From positions 992,001 through 1,056,000 of the forward strand of contig NZ_CP045434.1 in assembly GCF_009363895.1 (NCBI RefSeq): 64,000 nucleotides of DNA, read 5' to 3'. Positions 38,363 to 46,910 of this stretch are shown one piece after another; position 1 is the first letter of the stretch; each line of letters starts with the position of its first letter. The translations under genes and the position numbers were made by a program. Source of the stretch: Sphingomonas ginsengisoli An et al. 2013 (GTDB lineage: Bacteria > Pseudomonadota > Alphaproteobacteria > Sphingomonadales > Sphingomonadaceae). The notes under the pieces are model-generated. The model saw only the letters and a program-made list of their open reading frames with translations. It was not told the origin of the DNA and did no database searches.

Positions 38363-39516
38363 CGGCTCGCCGCCTCGGCCAGCCGGTGGAAGAACGCCTG
38401 CCGGTCGGCCGCCATCTTGTCGTCGACCGCCTTGGGCCACGCCGCCACCGCTGCGATCACCACGTGCCGCGCGGGGTCCATCCAGATCTGCTGGCCGAAG
38501 ATGCCGCTGGCGCGATAGCCGCCCGGCTGCACCCACCAGAAATAGCCGTAGCCCCACCCCGGCTGCTGCGGGAAGGGCACGTGAATGCGGGTCGCATCGG
38601 CCACCCACCCCGGCGCCAGCAGCCCGTGCCCCTGCTCGAGCTGAAGCTGCCCGATCCGGGCATAGTCGCGCAGCCGCATCGACACGCAGCAGCCGGCAAT
38701 CTCGCGGCCATGCTCGTCGACCTGCCAAAAAGCGTCGGCCTCCATTCCGTAGGGCCGCCACACCCTGACCGACGCGTAGCGGCTGATCGGCATCCCCACC
38801 GCGCGGCTGAGGATCGTGCCCGCCAGATTGGTTTCGCCGGTGTTGTAGTTGAACTTGGTCCCCGGCGCCGCCGCCCGCCCGAGCGTCTTCATGTAGGCAA
38901 CGATGACGTCCTCGTTCGCCGCCACCGGCCGCGAGAACATCTGCGCGACGTCGCTCTTCGGGTCCGAATAATTCTCGTTCCACTTGGCGCCCGACGACAT
39001 GGTCAGCACCTGCCGCACCGTCACCCCGTCATAGGCGCTGCCCCGCATCTCGGGGATGAAGCGGGTGACCTGATCGTCGAGGCTGAGCTTGCCGTCCTTC
39101 ACCGCCGCCCCGAACAGCGTCGAGGTCAGCGACTTCGCCACCGAGAAGGTCGTCCACCTTCCTGCCGGCCCGAACCCGCGCGCATAGCGCTCGAGCCGGA
39201 CCTTGCCGTCCTGAAGCACGATCAACCCGGCGATGTTCTGCTCGGCGAGGTAGCGGTCGACCTCCGCAGCCGGCACCGCCAGCGGCCGCCCCCGCGGCAG
39301 CACGCGGACCTTGCCCCCGGCCTTGATCGTCACCGTCGGGAACAGCTGCTCCATCCGGCGGAAATTGGCGTCGCGCTGCGCCTGGCTCCAGAACAGCACC
39401 TCGGCGCCCGCCTGGCGCAGCCGCGCGCTGGTTGCGGCGTCGACCGGCCTGGGCTGCTGCGCCGCCGCGGTCCCGGCCAGCACCAACGTCGCCGCCGCCA
39501 TCAGCTTCCAGCGCAT
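38359..39516 (-). CDS. Exported serine hydrolase of the beta-lactamase/class C penicillin-binding family
   Basis: A 385-residue protein with a signal peptide (WKLMAAATLVLAGTAAAQ). The SxxK motif is FSVAKSLT (Ser about 130), the YxN equivalent is NYNTGETN, and a late WWVQPGGY-FGQ segment resembles the family's third box. Family members are esterases, D-amino-acid amidases or penicillin-binding proteins; activity against beta-lactams is not implied. The start is ATG 39514-39516 with AGGGGG upstream. Two bases after the cfa stop on the same strand. Confidence 0.83.
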   Translation of the reverse strand: MRWKLMAAATLVLAGTAAAQQPRPVDAATSARLRQAGAEVLFWSQAQRDANFRRMEQLFPTVTIKAGGKVRVLPRGRPLAVPAAEVDRYLAEQNIAGLIVLQDGKVRLERYARGFGPAGRWTTFSVAKSLTSTLFGAAVKDGKLSLDDQVTRFIPEMRGSAYDGVTVRQVLTMSSGAKWNENYSDPKSDVAQMFSRPVAANEDVIVAYMKTLGRAAAPGTKFNYNTGETNLAGTILSRAVGMPISRYASVRVWRPYGMEADAFWQVDEHGREIAGCCVSMRLRDYARIGQLQLEQGHGLLAPGWVADATRIHVPFPQQPGWGYGYFWWVQPGGYRASGIFGQQIWMDPARHVVIAAVAAWPKAVDDKMAADRQAFFHRLAEAASR

Positions 39517-39518
39517 CC

Positions 39519-40802
39519 TCAAGCCCCCTTGACCATGGTCACCTGCGCGACGTCGATTCCGCGCCCGCGGAACCCGCCTTCGCAATACATCAGATAATAT
39601 CGCCACAGCCGGTGGAAGCGCTCGTCGAACCCGGCGAGCGTCCCCGCCGCCACTGCCGCGTCATAGCGCTCGCGCCACAGCCGCAGCGTCTCGGCATAAT
39701 CGAGCCCGAAGCCGTCGCGCGCGCTCCAGCCAAGCCCACGCGCCGCCGCCAGCGCCGCGAAGCGCGGCTCGTCGAGCAGCATCCCGCCCGGGAAGATGTA
39801 GGTCTGGATGAAGTCCGCGCTCGCCGCATAGCGCTCGAACAGTTCGGGCCGGATGGCGATATACTGGAGCGCTGCCCTCCCGCCCGGCCGCAACGCCCCG
39901 GCGATGGCGTCGAGATAGGCCGGCCACCAGCGCTGCCCGACCGCCTCGACCATCTCGACCGAGGCGACCGCGTCATACTGCCCGCGATGCTCGCGATAAT
40001 CCTCGAGCCGGATGGTGATGCGCTCGGCCAGCCCCGCCGCCGCGATCTTCTGCTCGGCCCACGCCTTCTGCTCGGTCGACAGTGTCAGCCCGGTGACGAG
40101 GGCCCCGCGCTTCGCCGCCGCCATCGCCAGCGCCCCCCACCCGCAGCCGATTTCGAGCAGCCGGTCTCCCGGCTTGAGCGCGAGCCGGTCGAGCAGCAGC
40201 GCAATCTTGCGCTCCTGCGCCTGCTCGAGCGTCTCCTCACGCTCGTCCCGAGCGGAGGCCGCAGGCCGCAGTCGAGGGGCGAACCGCGCCGCCGAATAGG
40301 TCATGCTCGGATCGAGCCACGCCGCGTAGAAGTCGTTGCCGAGATCGTAATGCGCCGCGATGTTTTCGCGCGCCTGCGCCACGGCATTGTCGCGCCACTG
40401 GTGCGCCAGCCAGTTCAATAGCCGGAACGGCCCCTTTGCCCGCGCCGCCCCGCCGAGGCTGGCGGCGTTGAGCATGAACAGTTCGAACAGCGGCACCGGG
40501 TCGGGCGAGGACCATTCGCCCTTCTCCCACGCCTTGTACCAGCCGACGCTTCCCGACGTCGCCAGCCGGACCAGCGCGAGCCAGCTATGCAGCCGCACCA
40601 CCGGCTCGGGACCCGGCGCGTGGAAGCCGACCCGCCGCTCCGCGCCACCCGGCAGCGTCGCATGGATGCCGCCTTGAAGCAGTCGCCGGTCGAGCTGGTC
40701 GACCACCGTGGCGAAGGCCGGCGCGACCAGCCGCCCAAGCAGCCCGCCGCCGGTCGCGAAGGTCCGATCCGCGTTCAAGAGATGCGCGCCGCGCGAAGCC
40801 AT
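39519..40802 (-). CDS. cfa: Cyclopropane-fatty-acyl-phospholipid synthase
   Basis: SAM-dependent methylene transfer to unsaturated phospholipid acyl chains. The 427-residue protein has an N-terminal lipid-binding domain, HYDLGNDFYAAWLDPSMTYS, the SAM loop LLEIGCGWGALAM, and VSVEM-type EMVEAVG. Residues about 174-188 (RLRPAASARDERE) are encoded by a dispersed repeat fragment (40240-40281) and interrupt the usual FAP-to-LEQAQ link. The start ATG at 40800-40802 abuts another repeat, which supplies its upstream sequence; its ribosome-binding site is weak, so the N-terminus is uncertain. Confidence 0.92.
   Translation of the reverse strand: MASRGAHLLNADRTFATGGGLLGRLVAPAFATVVDQLDRRLLQGGIHATLPGGAERRVGFHAPGPEPVVRLHSWLALVRLATSGSVGWYKAWEKGEWSSPDPVPLFELFMLNAASLGGAARAKGPFRLLNWLAHQWRDNAVAQARENIAAHYDLGNDFYAAWLDPSMTYSAARFAPRLRPAASARDEREETLEQAQERKIALLLDRLALKPGDRLLEIGCGWGALAMAAAKRGALVTGLTLSTEQKAWAEQKIAAAGLAERITIRLEDYREHRGQYDAVASVEMVEAVGQRWWPAYLDAIAGALRPGGRAALQYIAIRPELFERYAASADFIQTYIFPGGMLLDEPRFAALAAARGLGWSARDGFGLDYAETLRLWRERYDAAVAAGTLAGFDERFHRLWRYYLMYCEGGFRGRGIDVAQVTMVKGA
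40240..40281. repeat. Fragment of palindromic repeat family A inside cfa
   Basis: CGCTCGTCCCGAGCG (40240-40254) and AGTCGAGGGGCG (40270-40281) are identical to 21071-21085 and 21087-21098 in the long palindrome. Here they are separated by a 15-base insert with its own GGCC palindromes. The fragment lies in the cfa reading frame without disrupting it. Confidence 0.85.
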
Positions 40803-40806
40803 CCGC

Positions 40807-40896
40807 CGTCATTGCGAGGAGCGCAGCGACGAAGCAATCCAGTTTCGCAGCGCTCGAGGAAACAAGATGGATTGCTTCGCTACGCTCGCAATGACG
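40807..40896. repeat. Inverted repeat (family B) filling the cfa-phrB gap
   Basis: Left arm 40807-40841 and right arm 40868-40896 are imperfect inverted copies sharing CGTCATTGCGAG and GAAGCAATCCA ends, separated by about 26 bases. This is the widespread bacterial dispersed element recognisable by CATTGCGAG...GAAGCAATCC. It occupies almost exactly the space from four bases upstream of the cfa start to two bases before the phrB stop. Confidence 0.88.
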
Positions 40897-40898
40897 AG

Positions 40899-42257
40899 CT
40901 AGCGGCTCGTCCGTTTGCGAAAAGCCTCGAGCGCCCGCTCGCGCGCTTCCTTGTGCCCGATCAGCGGCTCGGGATAGTCCGCGGGCGCGACCCCGCGCCC
41001 GTGCGGATCGTGGATGTCGGCGTCCGACAGCTTCGCGAGCTCGGGCACCCAGCGCCGGATATAGTCGGCCGCGTCGAACTTCGCCGACTGGGTCAGCGGC
41101 GCCATCACCCGGTAGAAGGGCTGGCTGTCGAAGCCGGTGCCCGCGCTCCACTGCCAGTTCTGGCTGTTGTTGGCGTAATCGGCGTCGACCAGCGTGTCCC
41201 AAAACCATTGCTCGCCCCGCCACCACGGCAGCAGCAGATGCTTGATCAAGAAGCTCGACGTCACCAGCCGCGCGCGGTTGTGCATCCAGCCCATCGTCCA
41301 CAGCTGGCGCATCCCGGCGTCGACCAAAGGATAGCCCGTCCGCCCCCGCGTCCAGGCGACGAAGTCGGCGTCGGCGCGCTTGCCCTCGCGGTAATGGACC
41401 CCGCTCGGCCGCTGCTCCTTCTCGCCCACTTTGGGATCGCCCAGTATCACCGCGCGCGAGAAATCCCGCCAGGCGAGCTCGCGCGCGAACTTGTCGCTGC
41501 GGACCTCGTGGACCGCCTGCCACACCCGCCGCGGGCTGACCTCGCCCCAGTGAAGGTGCGGCGACAGCCGCGAGGTCGCGTCCTCGCTCGGGTGATCGCG
41601 TAGCTTGCCATAGTCGCCGACATGACCCGCGAACGCCCGCAGCCGCTTGCGCGCGCCTCTCTCGCCGGGCTCCCACACGTCGAACCCGCCCGCCCAGTCG
41701 GGCTTGGTCGGCAGCAGCTTCCAGCTGCCCAGCGCCTCGCTGTGCGGCAGCCTGGCGGGCGCATCGAACCGGCGCGGCGCGGCGACCGGCGCGGCTGGCG
41801 GCAGCGTCTGCGCCAGCGCGCGATAGAAGGGCCCATAGATCTTGAACCGCCCGCCCGCGCCGGTGCGCAGATCGTCGGGATCGTGCAGCACGTCGCCCTC
41901 GTGGAGCGTCAGCCGCTCACCCAGCGCCTCTTCGGCTGCCCGCCACCATGGCTCGTAATGCCGCACCGCGTGGATCGCCTCGGCGCCAAGCTGGTCGGCG
42001 ACCTCGGCCACCACCTTGGCCGCCCGACCCCGCCGCAGGATCAGCGCCCCGCCCTTGGCCTCGATCTCCTCGTTGAGCGCGGCCAGGCTGTGGTGCAGCC
42101 ACCAGCGCTGCGCCCCGCCGATCTTCCACGCGCCGGGGGTTTCATCGTCGAGCACGAACAGCGCCACCACCGGCCCGGCCTCGGCCGCTGCGGCGAAGGC
42201 GGGCTGGTCGTCGAGCCGAAGGTCCTGGCGCAGCCAGACGAGATGTGGAGCGGTCAT
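40899..42257 (-). CDS. phrB: Deoxyribodipyrimidine photolyase (CPD class I)
   Basis: Light-driven repair of cyclobutane pyrimidine dimers. The 452 residues include the antenna domain (HLVWLRQDLRLDDQPAF), the FAD-binding site (SRLSPHLHWGEVSPR, TGYPLVDAGMRQLWTMGWMHNR) and the Trp-rich NNSQNWQWSAGTGFD with the DSQPFYRVM continuation. The start is ATG 42255-42257 (MTAPHLVWLR); upstream in-frame ATGs would add residues not found in the family. Confidence 0.96.
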   Translation of the reverse strand: MTAPHLVWLRQDLRLDDQPAFAAAAEAGPVVALFVLDDETPGAWKIGGAQRWWLHHSLAALNEEIEAKGGALILRRGRAAKVVAEVADQLGAEAIHAVRHYEPWWRAAEEALGERLTLHEGDVLHDPDDLRTGAGGRFKIYGPFYRALAQTLPPAAPVAAPRRFDAPARLPHSEALGSWKLLPTKPDWAGGFDVWEPGERGARKRLRAFAGHVGDYGKLRDHPSEDATSRLSPHLHWGEVSPRRVWQAVHEVRSDKFARELAWRDFSRAVILGDPKVGEKEQRPSGVHYREGKRADADFVAWTRGRTGYPLVDAGMRQLWTMGWMHNRARLVTSSFLIKHLLLPWWRGEQWFWDTLVDADYANNSQNWQWSAGTGFDSQPFYRVMAPLTQSAKFDAADYIRRWVPELAKLSDADIHDPHGRGVAPADYPEPLIGHKEARERALEAFRKRTSR

Positions 42258-42322
42258 GCTGCCTTCAACGACGAACCCGCGCACCAGAGCCATGCGGCCC
42301 TTGGTCCACCCTACGCCCCCGC

Positions 42323-42988
42323 TCAGCGCGGGCGGGCGAACCAGATGTGGTGGCGCGGCCCCTTGCCGTTGCTGCGCGCGCGAACGACCTTTTCCTCGAT
42401 GGCGAAGCCGGCGGCGGCGAGCGTCTTGCTGAACTTCGCGTCGGACGACGCCGACCAGATCGCCAGCAATCCCTTGGGCTTGAGCGCGCGCCTCGCGACC
42501 GCCAGCCCGCCCGGCTCGTACAGCCACTGGTTCTGCGCGCGGACCAGCGCGTCGGGACCGTTGTCGACGTCGAGCAGGATCGCGTCCCACCCGCCCTTGG
42601 CAATCTCGTCGGTGACGTCGCCCATCGCCACGGTCACCCGCGGGTCGTCGAGCCCGCCGGCGGTCAGCGCCGCCATCGGCCCCCGCGCCCAGTCGATGAT
42701 CTCGGGCACCAGCTCGGCCACCGTTACGTCGGCGTCGCCGGGCAGCTTCGACAGCGCCGCGCGCAGGGTGAAGCCCATGCCATAGCCGCCGATCAGCCAG
42801 CGCTGCCCGGGCCGTGGGCCCAGCCGGTCGGCGGTCAGCGTCGCCAGCGCGACCTCCGAGCCCGATTGGCGGCTGCTCATCAGCTCCTCGCGCTCGAGCA
42901 GGATCATGTGATCCTCGCCGCGGCGATAGAGCCGCATCTCGGGACCGTTGGGGATTTGCGCTGACGCGACAAGCGTGCGGGGGATCAC
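42323..42988 (-). CDS. Spermidine-synthase-like protein
   Basis: A 221-residue Rossmann-fold protein of the SpeE-like group. Motifs are LIGGYGMGFTLRAAL (SAM/decarboxy-SAM loop), VTVAELVPEIIDWAR and ILLDVDNGPDALV. The Asp pair typical of true spermidine synthases is only partly present, so it may be a methyltransferase-like relative rather than a polyamine enzyme. Start GTG 42986-42988; ATG 42937 is an alternative. It lies just downstream of korB. Confidence 0.78.
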   Translation of the reverse strand: MIPRTLVASAQIPNGPEMRLYRRGEDHMILLEREELMSSRQSGSEVALATLTADRLGPRPGQRWLIGGYGMGFTLRAALSKLPGDADVTVAELVPEIIDWARGPMAALTAGGLDDPRVTVAMGDVTDEIAKGGWDAILLDVDNGPDALVRAQNQWLYEPGGLAVARRALKPKGLLAIWSASSDAKFSKTLAAAGFAIEEKVVRARSNGKGPRHHIWFARPR

Positions 42989-43012
42989 AGCGACCGCCCC
43001 CGCCGGGACAGA

Positions 43013-44032
43013 TTATTCAGCGCGCGGTTCCTTATCCACCATCCAGCTCTGGCCCTTGCTGACCAGCGCCTGGAGGTCGGGCTTCTTGCCCGCGGCCGCG
43101 GTGCGATTCTGCTCGATCACCGCCTCGGCGAAGGTCGGCGCGGGATCGTCGTAGAGCACGCCGAGCGCGACCGGGAAGCTGTGCGTCGGCAGCTCGACCA
43201 GCATGTGCGCGAGCGAGCGGTTCTTGGGATCGTGCACCAGCACCGCCGGATCGTCCCCGGCCACCACCTTGAGCGTGAGGGTCTCGGCGTCGAGCGCCAG
43301 CCCCTTGGCCCCGCCGGCGAACAGCATCTTCTCGCCGGCCTTGAGCCACAGCTGCATGTCGTTTGCGACCTCGCGCGCGGTGAAGGGCGCGAACACGTCG
43401 TCATTATAGACCACGCAATTCTGGAAAATCTCGACGAACGCCGCGCCGCGGTGGGCGTGCGCCGCCTTGAGCACGTCGGGCAAGTTCTTGTTGACGTCGA
43501 TCCCGCGCGCCACAAACCGCGCCCCGGCGCCAAGCGCAAAGGCGCACGGCCGCGCCGGCCGGTCGACCGAGCCGAACGGGGTCGACGGGCTGCGCGTGCC
43601 GATCTGGCTGGTCGGCGAATATTGGCCCTTGGTCAGCCCGTAGATTTCGTTGTTGAATAACAGGATCTGGCAATCGAGGTTGCGGCGCAGCACGTGCATC
43701 GTGTGATTGCCGCCGATGCTCAGCGCATCGCCGTCGCCGGTGATGATCCACACATCCAGCTCGGGATTGGCGAGCTTGATCCCCGTCGCCACCGCCGGCG
43801 CCCGGCCGTGGATCGTATGGAAGCCGTAAGTCTCCATGTAATAAGGAAAGCGGCTCGAGCAGCCGATGCCGGAGACGAACACCGTCTTCTCGCGCGCGAT
43901 GCCGAGGTCGGGCATCGTCCGCTGCACCGCCTTGAGCACCGCATAGTCGCCGCAGCCCGGACACCAACGCACTTCCTGGTCGCTCGCCCAGTCCTTGGCG
44001 GTGGTCTTTTCGAGGGGAGTGAGTTCGTTCAT
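43013..44032 (-). CDS. korB: 2-oxoacid:ferredoxin oxidoreductase, beta subunit (KorB type)
   Basis: Thiamine-diphosphate subunit of a 2-oxoglutarate (or related) ferredoxin oxidoreductase. The 339 residues have the iron-sulfur Cys in WCPGCGDYAVL and GIGCSSRFPYY, the TPP motif GDGDALSIGGNH to NNEIYGLTKGQYSPTS, and the family's C-terminal tail. The start is ATG 44030-44032, overlapping the stop of a 26-codon micro-gene as ATGA; a TTG at 44047 is an unlikely earlier start. It acts with KorA, in place of or beside the usual dehydrogenase complex. Confidence 0.94.
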   Translation of the reverse strand: MNELTPLEKTTAKDWASDQEVRWCPGCGDYAVLKAVQRTMPDLGIAREKTVFVSGIGCSSRFPYYMETYGFHTIHGRAPAVATGIKLANPELDVWIITGDGDALSIGGNHTMHVLRRNLDCQILLFNNEIYGLTKGQYSPTSQIGTRSPSTPFGSVDRPARPCAFALGAGARFVARGIDVNKNLPDVLKAAHAHRGAAFVEIFQNCVVYNDDVFAPFTAREVANDMQLWLKAGEKMLFAGGAKGLALDAETLTLKVVAGDDPAVLVHDPKNRSLAHMLVELPTHSFPVALGVLYDDPAPTFAEAVIEQNRTAAAGKKPDLQALVSKGQSWMVDKEPRAE

Positions 44033-44109
44033 CGCACCAGCAACCAATAGAGCAGGAACAGCACCGCGATCAGCATCGCGATCAAGGGGACGGGGTTGAT
44101 CGGCCTCAT
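44029..44109 (-). CDS. 26-residue single-helix membrane micro-protein between korA and korB
   Basis: ATG at 44107-44109 overlaps the korA stop as ATGA, and the TGA at 44029-44031 overlaps the korB start as ATGA, so the 27-codon frame exactly bridges the two subunit genes. It encodes MRPINPVPLIA followed by a strongly hydrophobic stretch (MLIAVLFLLYWLL) and a terminal VR: one transmembrane helix. No homologue is known to me. A coupling device for translation of korB, a membrane anchor or regulator of the KorAB enzyme, or both, would fit. That it is translated is inferred from the double ATGA overlap. Confidence 0.6.
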   Translation of the reverse strand: MRPINPVPLIAMLIAVLFLLYWLLVR

Positions 44110-46088
44110 GCCCCCTCCTCGCGGACCAGCCGGCCGTCGTCGTGCCCGCTGTCGGGGGTCGGCAGCTGGCCCGCGTCGGGGCGGAGATTGGCGGGCGTGG
44201 TCCCGCCGAGCGCGTCGAGGATCGCGGCCTCGATCTCGGCGATCTGGAACGGCTGGCCCGACACCTTGGTCAGCGAGCGCGCGTCGACCAGATACTGGTC
44301 GCGCAGCACGGTCTTGAGCTGACCCGCATTCATCTCCGGCACGATGATCCGCCCGAACCCCTTGAGCAGCTCACCGAGGTTGCGCGGCAGCGGCCAGATG
44401 TGGCGCAGGTGGACGTGGGCGACGTCGTGGCCCTTGGCCCTCAACCGCCGCACCGCCTGGTGGATCGGCCCGAAGGTCGAACCCCAGCCGACCACCGCTA
44501 GCGCGGCCCCGGCCTGGCCCAGGCAAACCTCCTGCTCGGGAATGTCGTCGGCGATGCCGAGCACCTTCTGGTGCCGCTGGCGGGTCATCTCGGCATGCGC
44601 GGCGGGAGAATAATCGAGGTCGCCGGTGCCGGGGTTTTTCTCAATCCCGCCAATCCGATGGGTGAGACCGGGCGTCCCCGGCCGGATCCACGGCCGCGCC
44701 AGCTTGGCGTCGCGCGCATAGGGCAGCAATTTGCCCTCGGCGTTGCGCGGCGTCTCGGCGCCCGCGAACGTCACCGGGAACGGCGCGAAGCCGCTCATGT
44801 CGGGCACCTTCCACGGCTCGGCGGCATTGGCGATATAGCCGTCGGTCAGCAGCATGACCGGCGTCATGTAATGGACCGCGATCCGGCACGCCTCGATCGC
44901 GCATTCGAACGCGTCGGCGGGCGAGCGCGCGGCGATCACCGGCAGCGGCGCATCGCCGTTGCGGCCATAGACCGCCTGGTAGAGGTCCGACTGCTCGGTC
45001 TTGGTCGGCAGCCCGGTCGACGGCCCGCCGCGCTGCGAGTTGACGATCACCAGCGGCAGCTCGGTCATGAACGCCAGCCCCATCGCCTCGGTCTTGAGCG
45101 CGATTCCCGGCCCCGACGACGAGGTCACCCCCAGGCTTCCGGCATAGGACGCGCCGATCGCCGCGCAGATCGCCGCGATCTCGTCCTCCGCCTGGAAGGT
45201 GGTGATGTCATATTCCTTGAGGCGGCTGAGGTGGTGCAGCAGCGGCGAGGCTGGGGTGATCGGATAGGAGCCGAAGAACATCGGCAATTCGGCCAGTTGC
45301 GCCCCCGCGACCAGCCCGAGCCCGAGCGCTTCGGCCCCGGTCACCGTCCGGTAGAGCCCCGGCTCGGCCGGTGCGGCGGCGATGTGCCGCGGCTTGACCG
45401 CTGCGCCCATCTCGACCGTCTCGCCATAGGCGTGGCCGGCGTTCAGCGCCGCGATATTGGCTTCGGCGAGCTGAGGCGCCTTGGCGAACTTGGTCTTGAG
45501 CCAGTCGACGATCGGCTCGCGGCTGCGGTCGAACATCCACAGCGCCAGCCCCAGCGTCCACATGTTCTTGCAACGCAGCGCTTCCTTGTTGCCAAGGCCG
45601 AACGGCTTCACCGCGTCCATCGTCAGCTGGCTGATGTTGAACTTGACCAGCTGCCACTTCGCCAGGCTGTCGTCCTCGAGCGGATTGGCGTCATAGCCCG
45701 CCTTGGCGAGGTTGCGCTGCGAGAACTCGCCCTCGTCGGCAATGATCAGCCCGCCCTCGCGCAGCGCGCCGACGTTGGTCTTGAGCGCCGCCGGGTTCAT
45801 CGCCACCAGCACGTCGGGCTGGTCGCCCGCGGTCTCGATTGCGGTCGAGCCGAAATTGATCTGGAAGGCCGACACCCCGAACGTCGTCCCCTGCGGTGCA
45901 CGGATTTCGGCGGGGAAGTCGGGAAAAGTGGCGAGGTCGTTGCCGGCCAGCGCGGTCGACAGCGTGAACTGTCCGCCGGTTAGCTGCATGCCGTCGCCGC
46001 TGTCGCCGGCGAACCGGACGACCACCGCCTCCTGGGGCAGGTCGGCGTGGGCTTCTTCGGGAGTGAGCAAATGAGAGGCCGAGGCCAT
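44106..46088 (-). CDS. korA: 2-oxoacid:ferredoxin oxidoreductase, alpha subunit (fused gamma-alpha, KorA type)
   Basis: A 660-residue subunit in which the gamma domain (VVVRFAGDSGDGMQLTGGQF, about 1-190) is joined to the alpha domain with the pyrimidine-binding site (FFGSYPITPASPLLHHLS, TSSSGPGIALKTEAMG, TKTEQSDLYQAVYGRNGD). It pairs with KorB to oxidise 2-oxoglutarate and reduce ferredoxin, giving succinyl-CoA. The start is ATG 46086-46088. The stop is in ATGA overlap with the micro-gene. Promoter features were not identified in the 215-base gap towards the PEP-CTERM gene. Confidence 0.94.
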   Translation of the reverse strand: MASASHLLTPEEAHADLPQEAVVVRFAGDSGDGMQLTGGQFTLSTALAGNDLATFPDFPAEIRAPQGTTFGVSAFQINFGSTAIETAGDQPDVLVAMNPAALKTNVGALREGGLIIADEGEFSQRNLAKAGYDANPLEDDSLAKWQLVKFNISQLTMDAVKPFGLGNKEALRCKNMWTLGLALWMFDRSREPIVDWLKTKFAKAPQLAEANIAALNAGHAYGETVEMGAAVKPRHIAAAPAEPGLYRTVTGAEALGLGLVAGAQLAELPMFFGSYPITPASPLLHHLSRLKEYDITTFQAEDEIAAICAAIGASYAGSLGVTSSSGPGIALKTEAMGLAFMTELPLVIVNSQRGGPSTGLPTKTEQSDLYQAVYGRNGDAPLPVIAARSPADAFECAIEACRIAVHYMTPVMLLTDGYIANAAEPWKVPDMSGFAPFPVTFAGAETPRNAEGKLLPYARDAKLARPWIRPGTPGLTHRIGGIEKNPGTGDLDYSPAAHAEMTRQRHQKVLGIADDIPEQEVCLGQAGAALAVVGWGSTFGPIHQAVRRLRAKGHDVAHVHLRHIWPLPRNLGELLKGFGRIIVPEMNAGQLKTVLRDQYLVDARSLTKVSGQPFQIAEIEAAILDALGGTTPANLRPDAGQLPTPDSGHDDGRLVREEGA

Positions 46089-46303
46089 CCGTTCGTCCTG
46101 TGGAGAGTGGTTCGCCCCCGTCCTTAGGACTCCGCGCCGTCACGCGCCAGACACTTGCGCGACCCAGCCGGGTGCCGATGCCGATCCCACGCCATGTTCC
46201 GATCCGGGACGCCTGACGATCATTAAAGAGGTGAATCTGATTTTGATTAATGGCAAGTAAACAGCACTCGTTGAGATGAGTCGTTTTGAATAGGGGTATC
46301 GTC

Positions 46304-46888
46304 ATGAAAATTGCTGGCCTGTTGCTCGCCGCCTCGGCGCTATTCGCCGTTCCTACCGCCGCCAATGCGACCGTCGTTTTCGACGTCGTCAACGGGGTGA
46401 GCTCGACCCAGGCGATCGCCTTCACCGCCGGTTCGGCGAGCACCGCGGTGACCCTCTCCGGCTATGACGTCCCCAGCTTCTCGAGCTTCACCAACATCTA
46501 TCTCTATGCCGCGGGCAGCACCACCAACCTGCTCGGCACCCACTTCTCCTTCACCCCGGCGGCCTGCGGTTCACTGGCCAACGAGTTTGGCGGCAGCACG
46601 ACCGGCACCAACAACCTCAGCTTCGGCGGCACCTGCACGGGCTCGTACGATTCGTTCGCGCAGACCATCGCGACGATCGCCGGCGCGTCCTACACGCTCG
46701 GCTTCAATGCCAACTTCTCGGGCGGCGGAGAAAGCGCTGGCAACGCCGGCCTGCGCGCCGACGTCTCGAACGCCGTCGCCGCGGTGCCGGAGCCGGGCAC
46801 CTGGGCGCTGATGATCCTGGGTTTCGGGGCGGTCGGTTATGGCATGCGCCGGCGTCGCGCGACGACGACGAGCGTCGCCTTCGCCTGA
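46304..46888 (+). CDS. PEP-CTERM (PEPxxWA) sorting-signal protein
   Basis: A 194-residue exported protein with a signal peptide (KIAGLLLAASALFAVPTAANA), a Ser/Thr/Gly/Asn-rich secreted domain with two cysteines, and a classic C-terminal tripartite sorting signal: VPEPGTWALMILGFGAVGYG followed by RRRR. Such tails are recognised by exosortase, usually to send proteins to the surface with exopolysaccharide. No exosortase gene is in the window. The start is ATG 46304 with AGGGG upstream. The 80 bases before it are markedly AT-rich, suggesting a promoter. A strong terminator follows. Confidence 0.92.
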   Translation: MKIAGLLLAASALFAVPTAANATVVFDVVNGVSSTQAIAFTAGSASTAVTLSGYDVPSFSSFTNIYLYAAGSTTNLLGTHFSFTPAACGSLANEFGGSTTGTNNLSFGGTCTGSYDSFAQTIATIAGASYTLGFNANFSGGGESAGNAGLRADVSNAVAAVPEPGTWALMILGFGAVGYGMRRRRATTTSVAFA

Positions 46889-46910
46889 GCGCGCCAGCGC
46901 CGACTGAGGA

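Noticed and set aside
40585..41676. Open frame through the family B repeat with the peptide pattern HCERSEAI and DCFVAALLAMT
   Set aside because: This is the familiar false translation of the dispersed repeat, overlapping cfa and phrB on the same strand in another frame.
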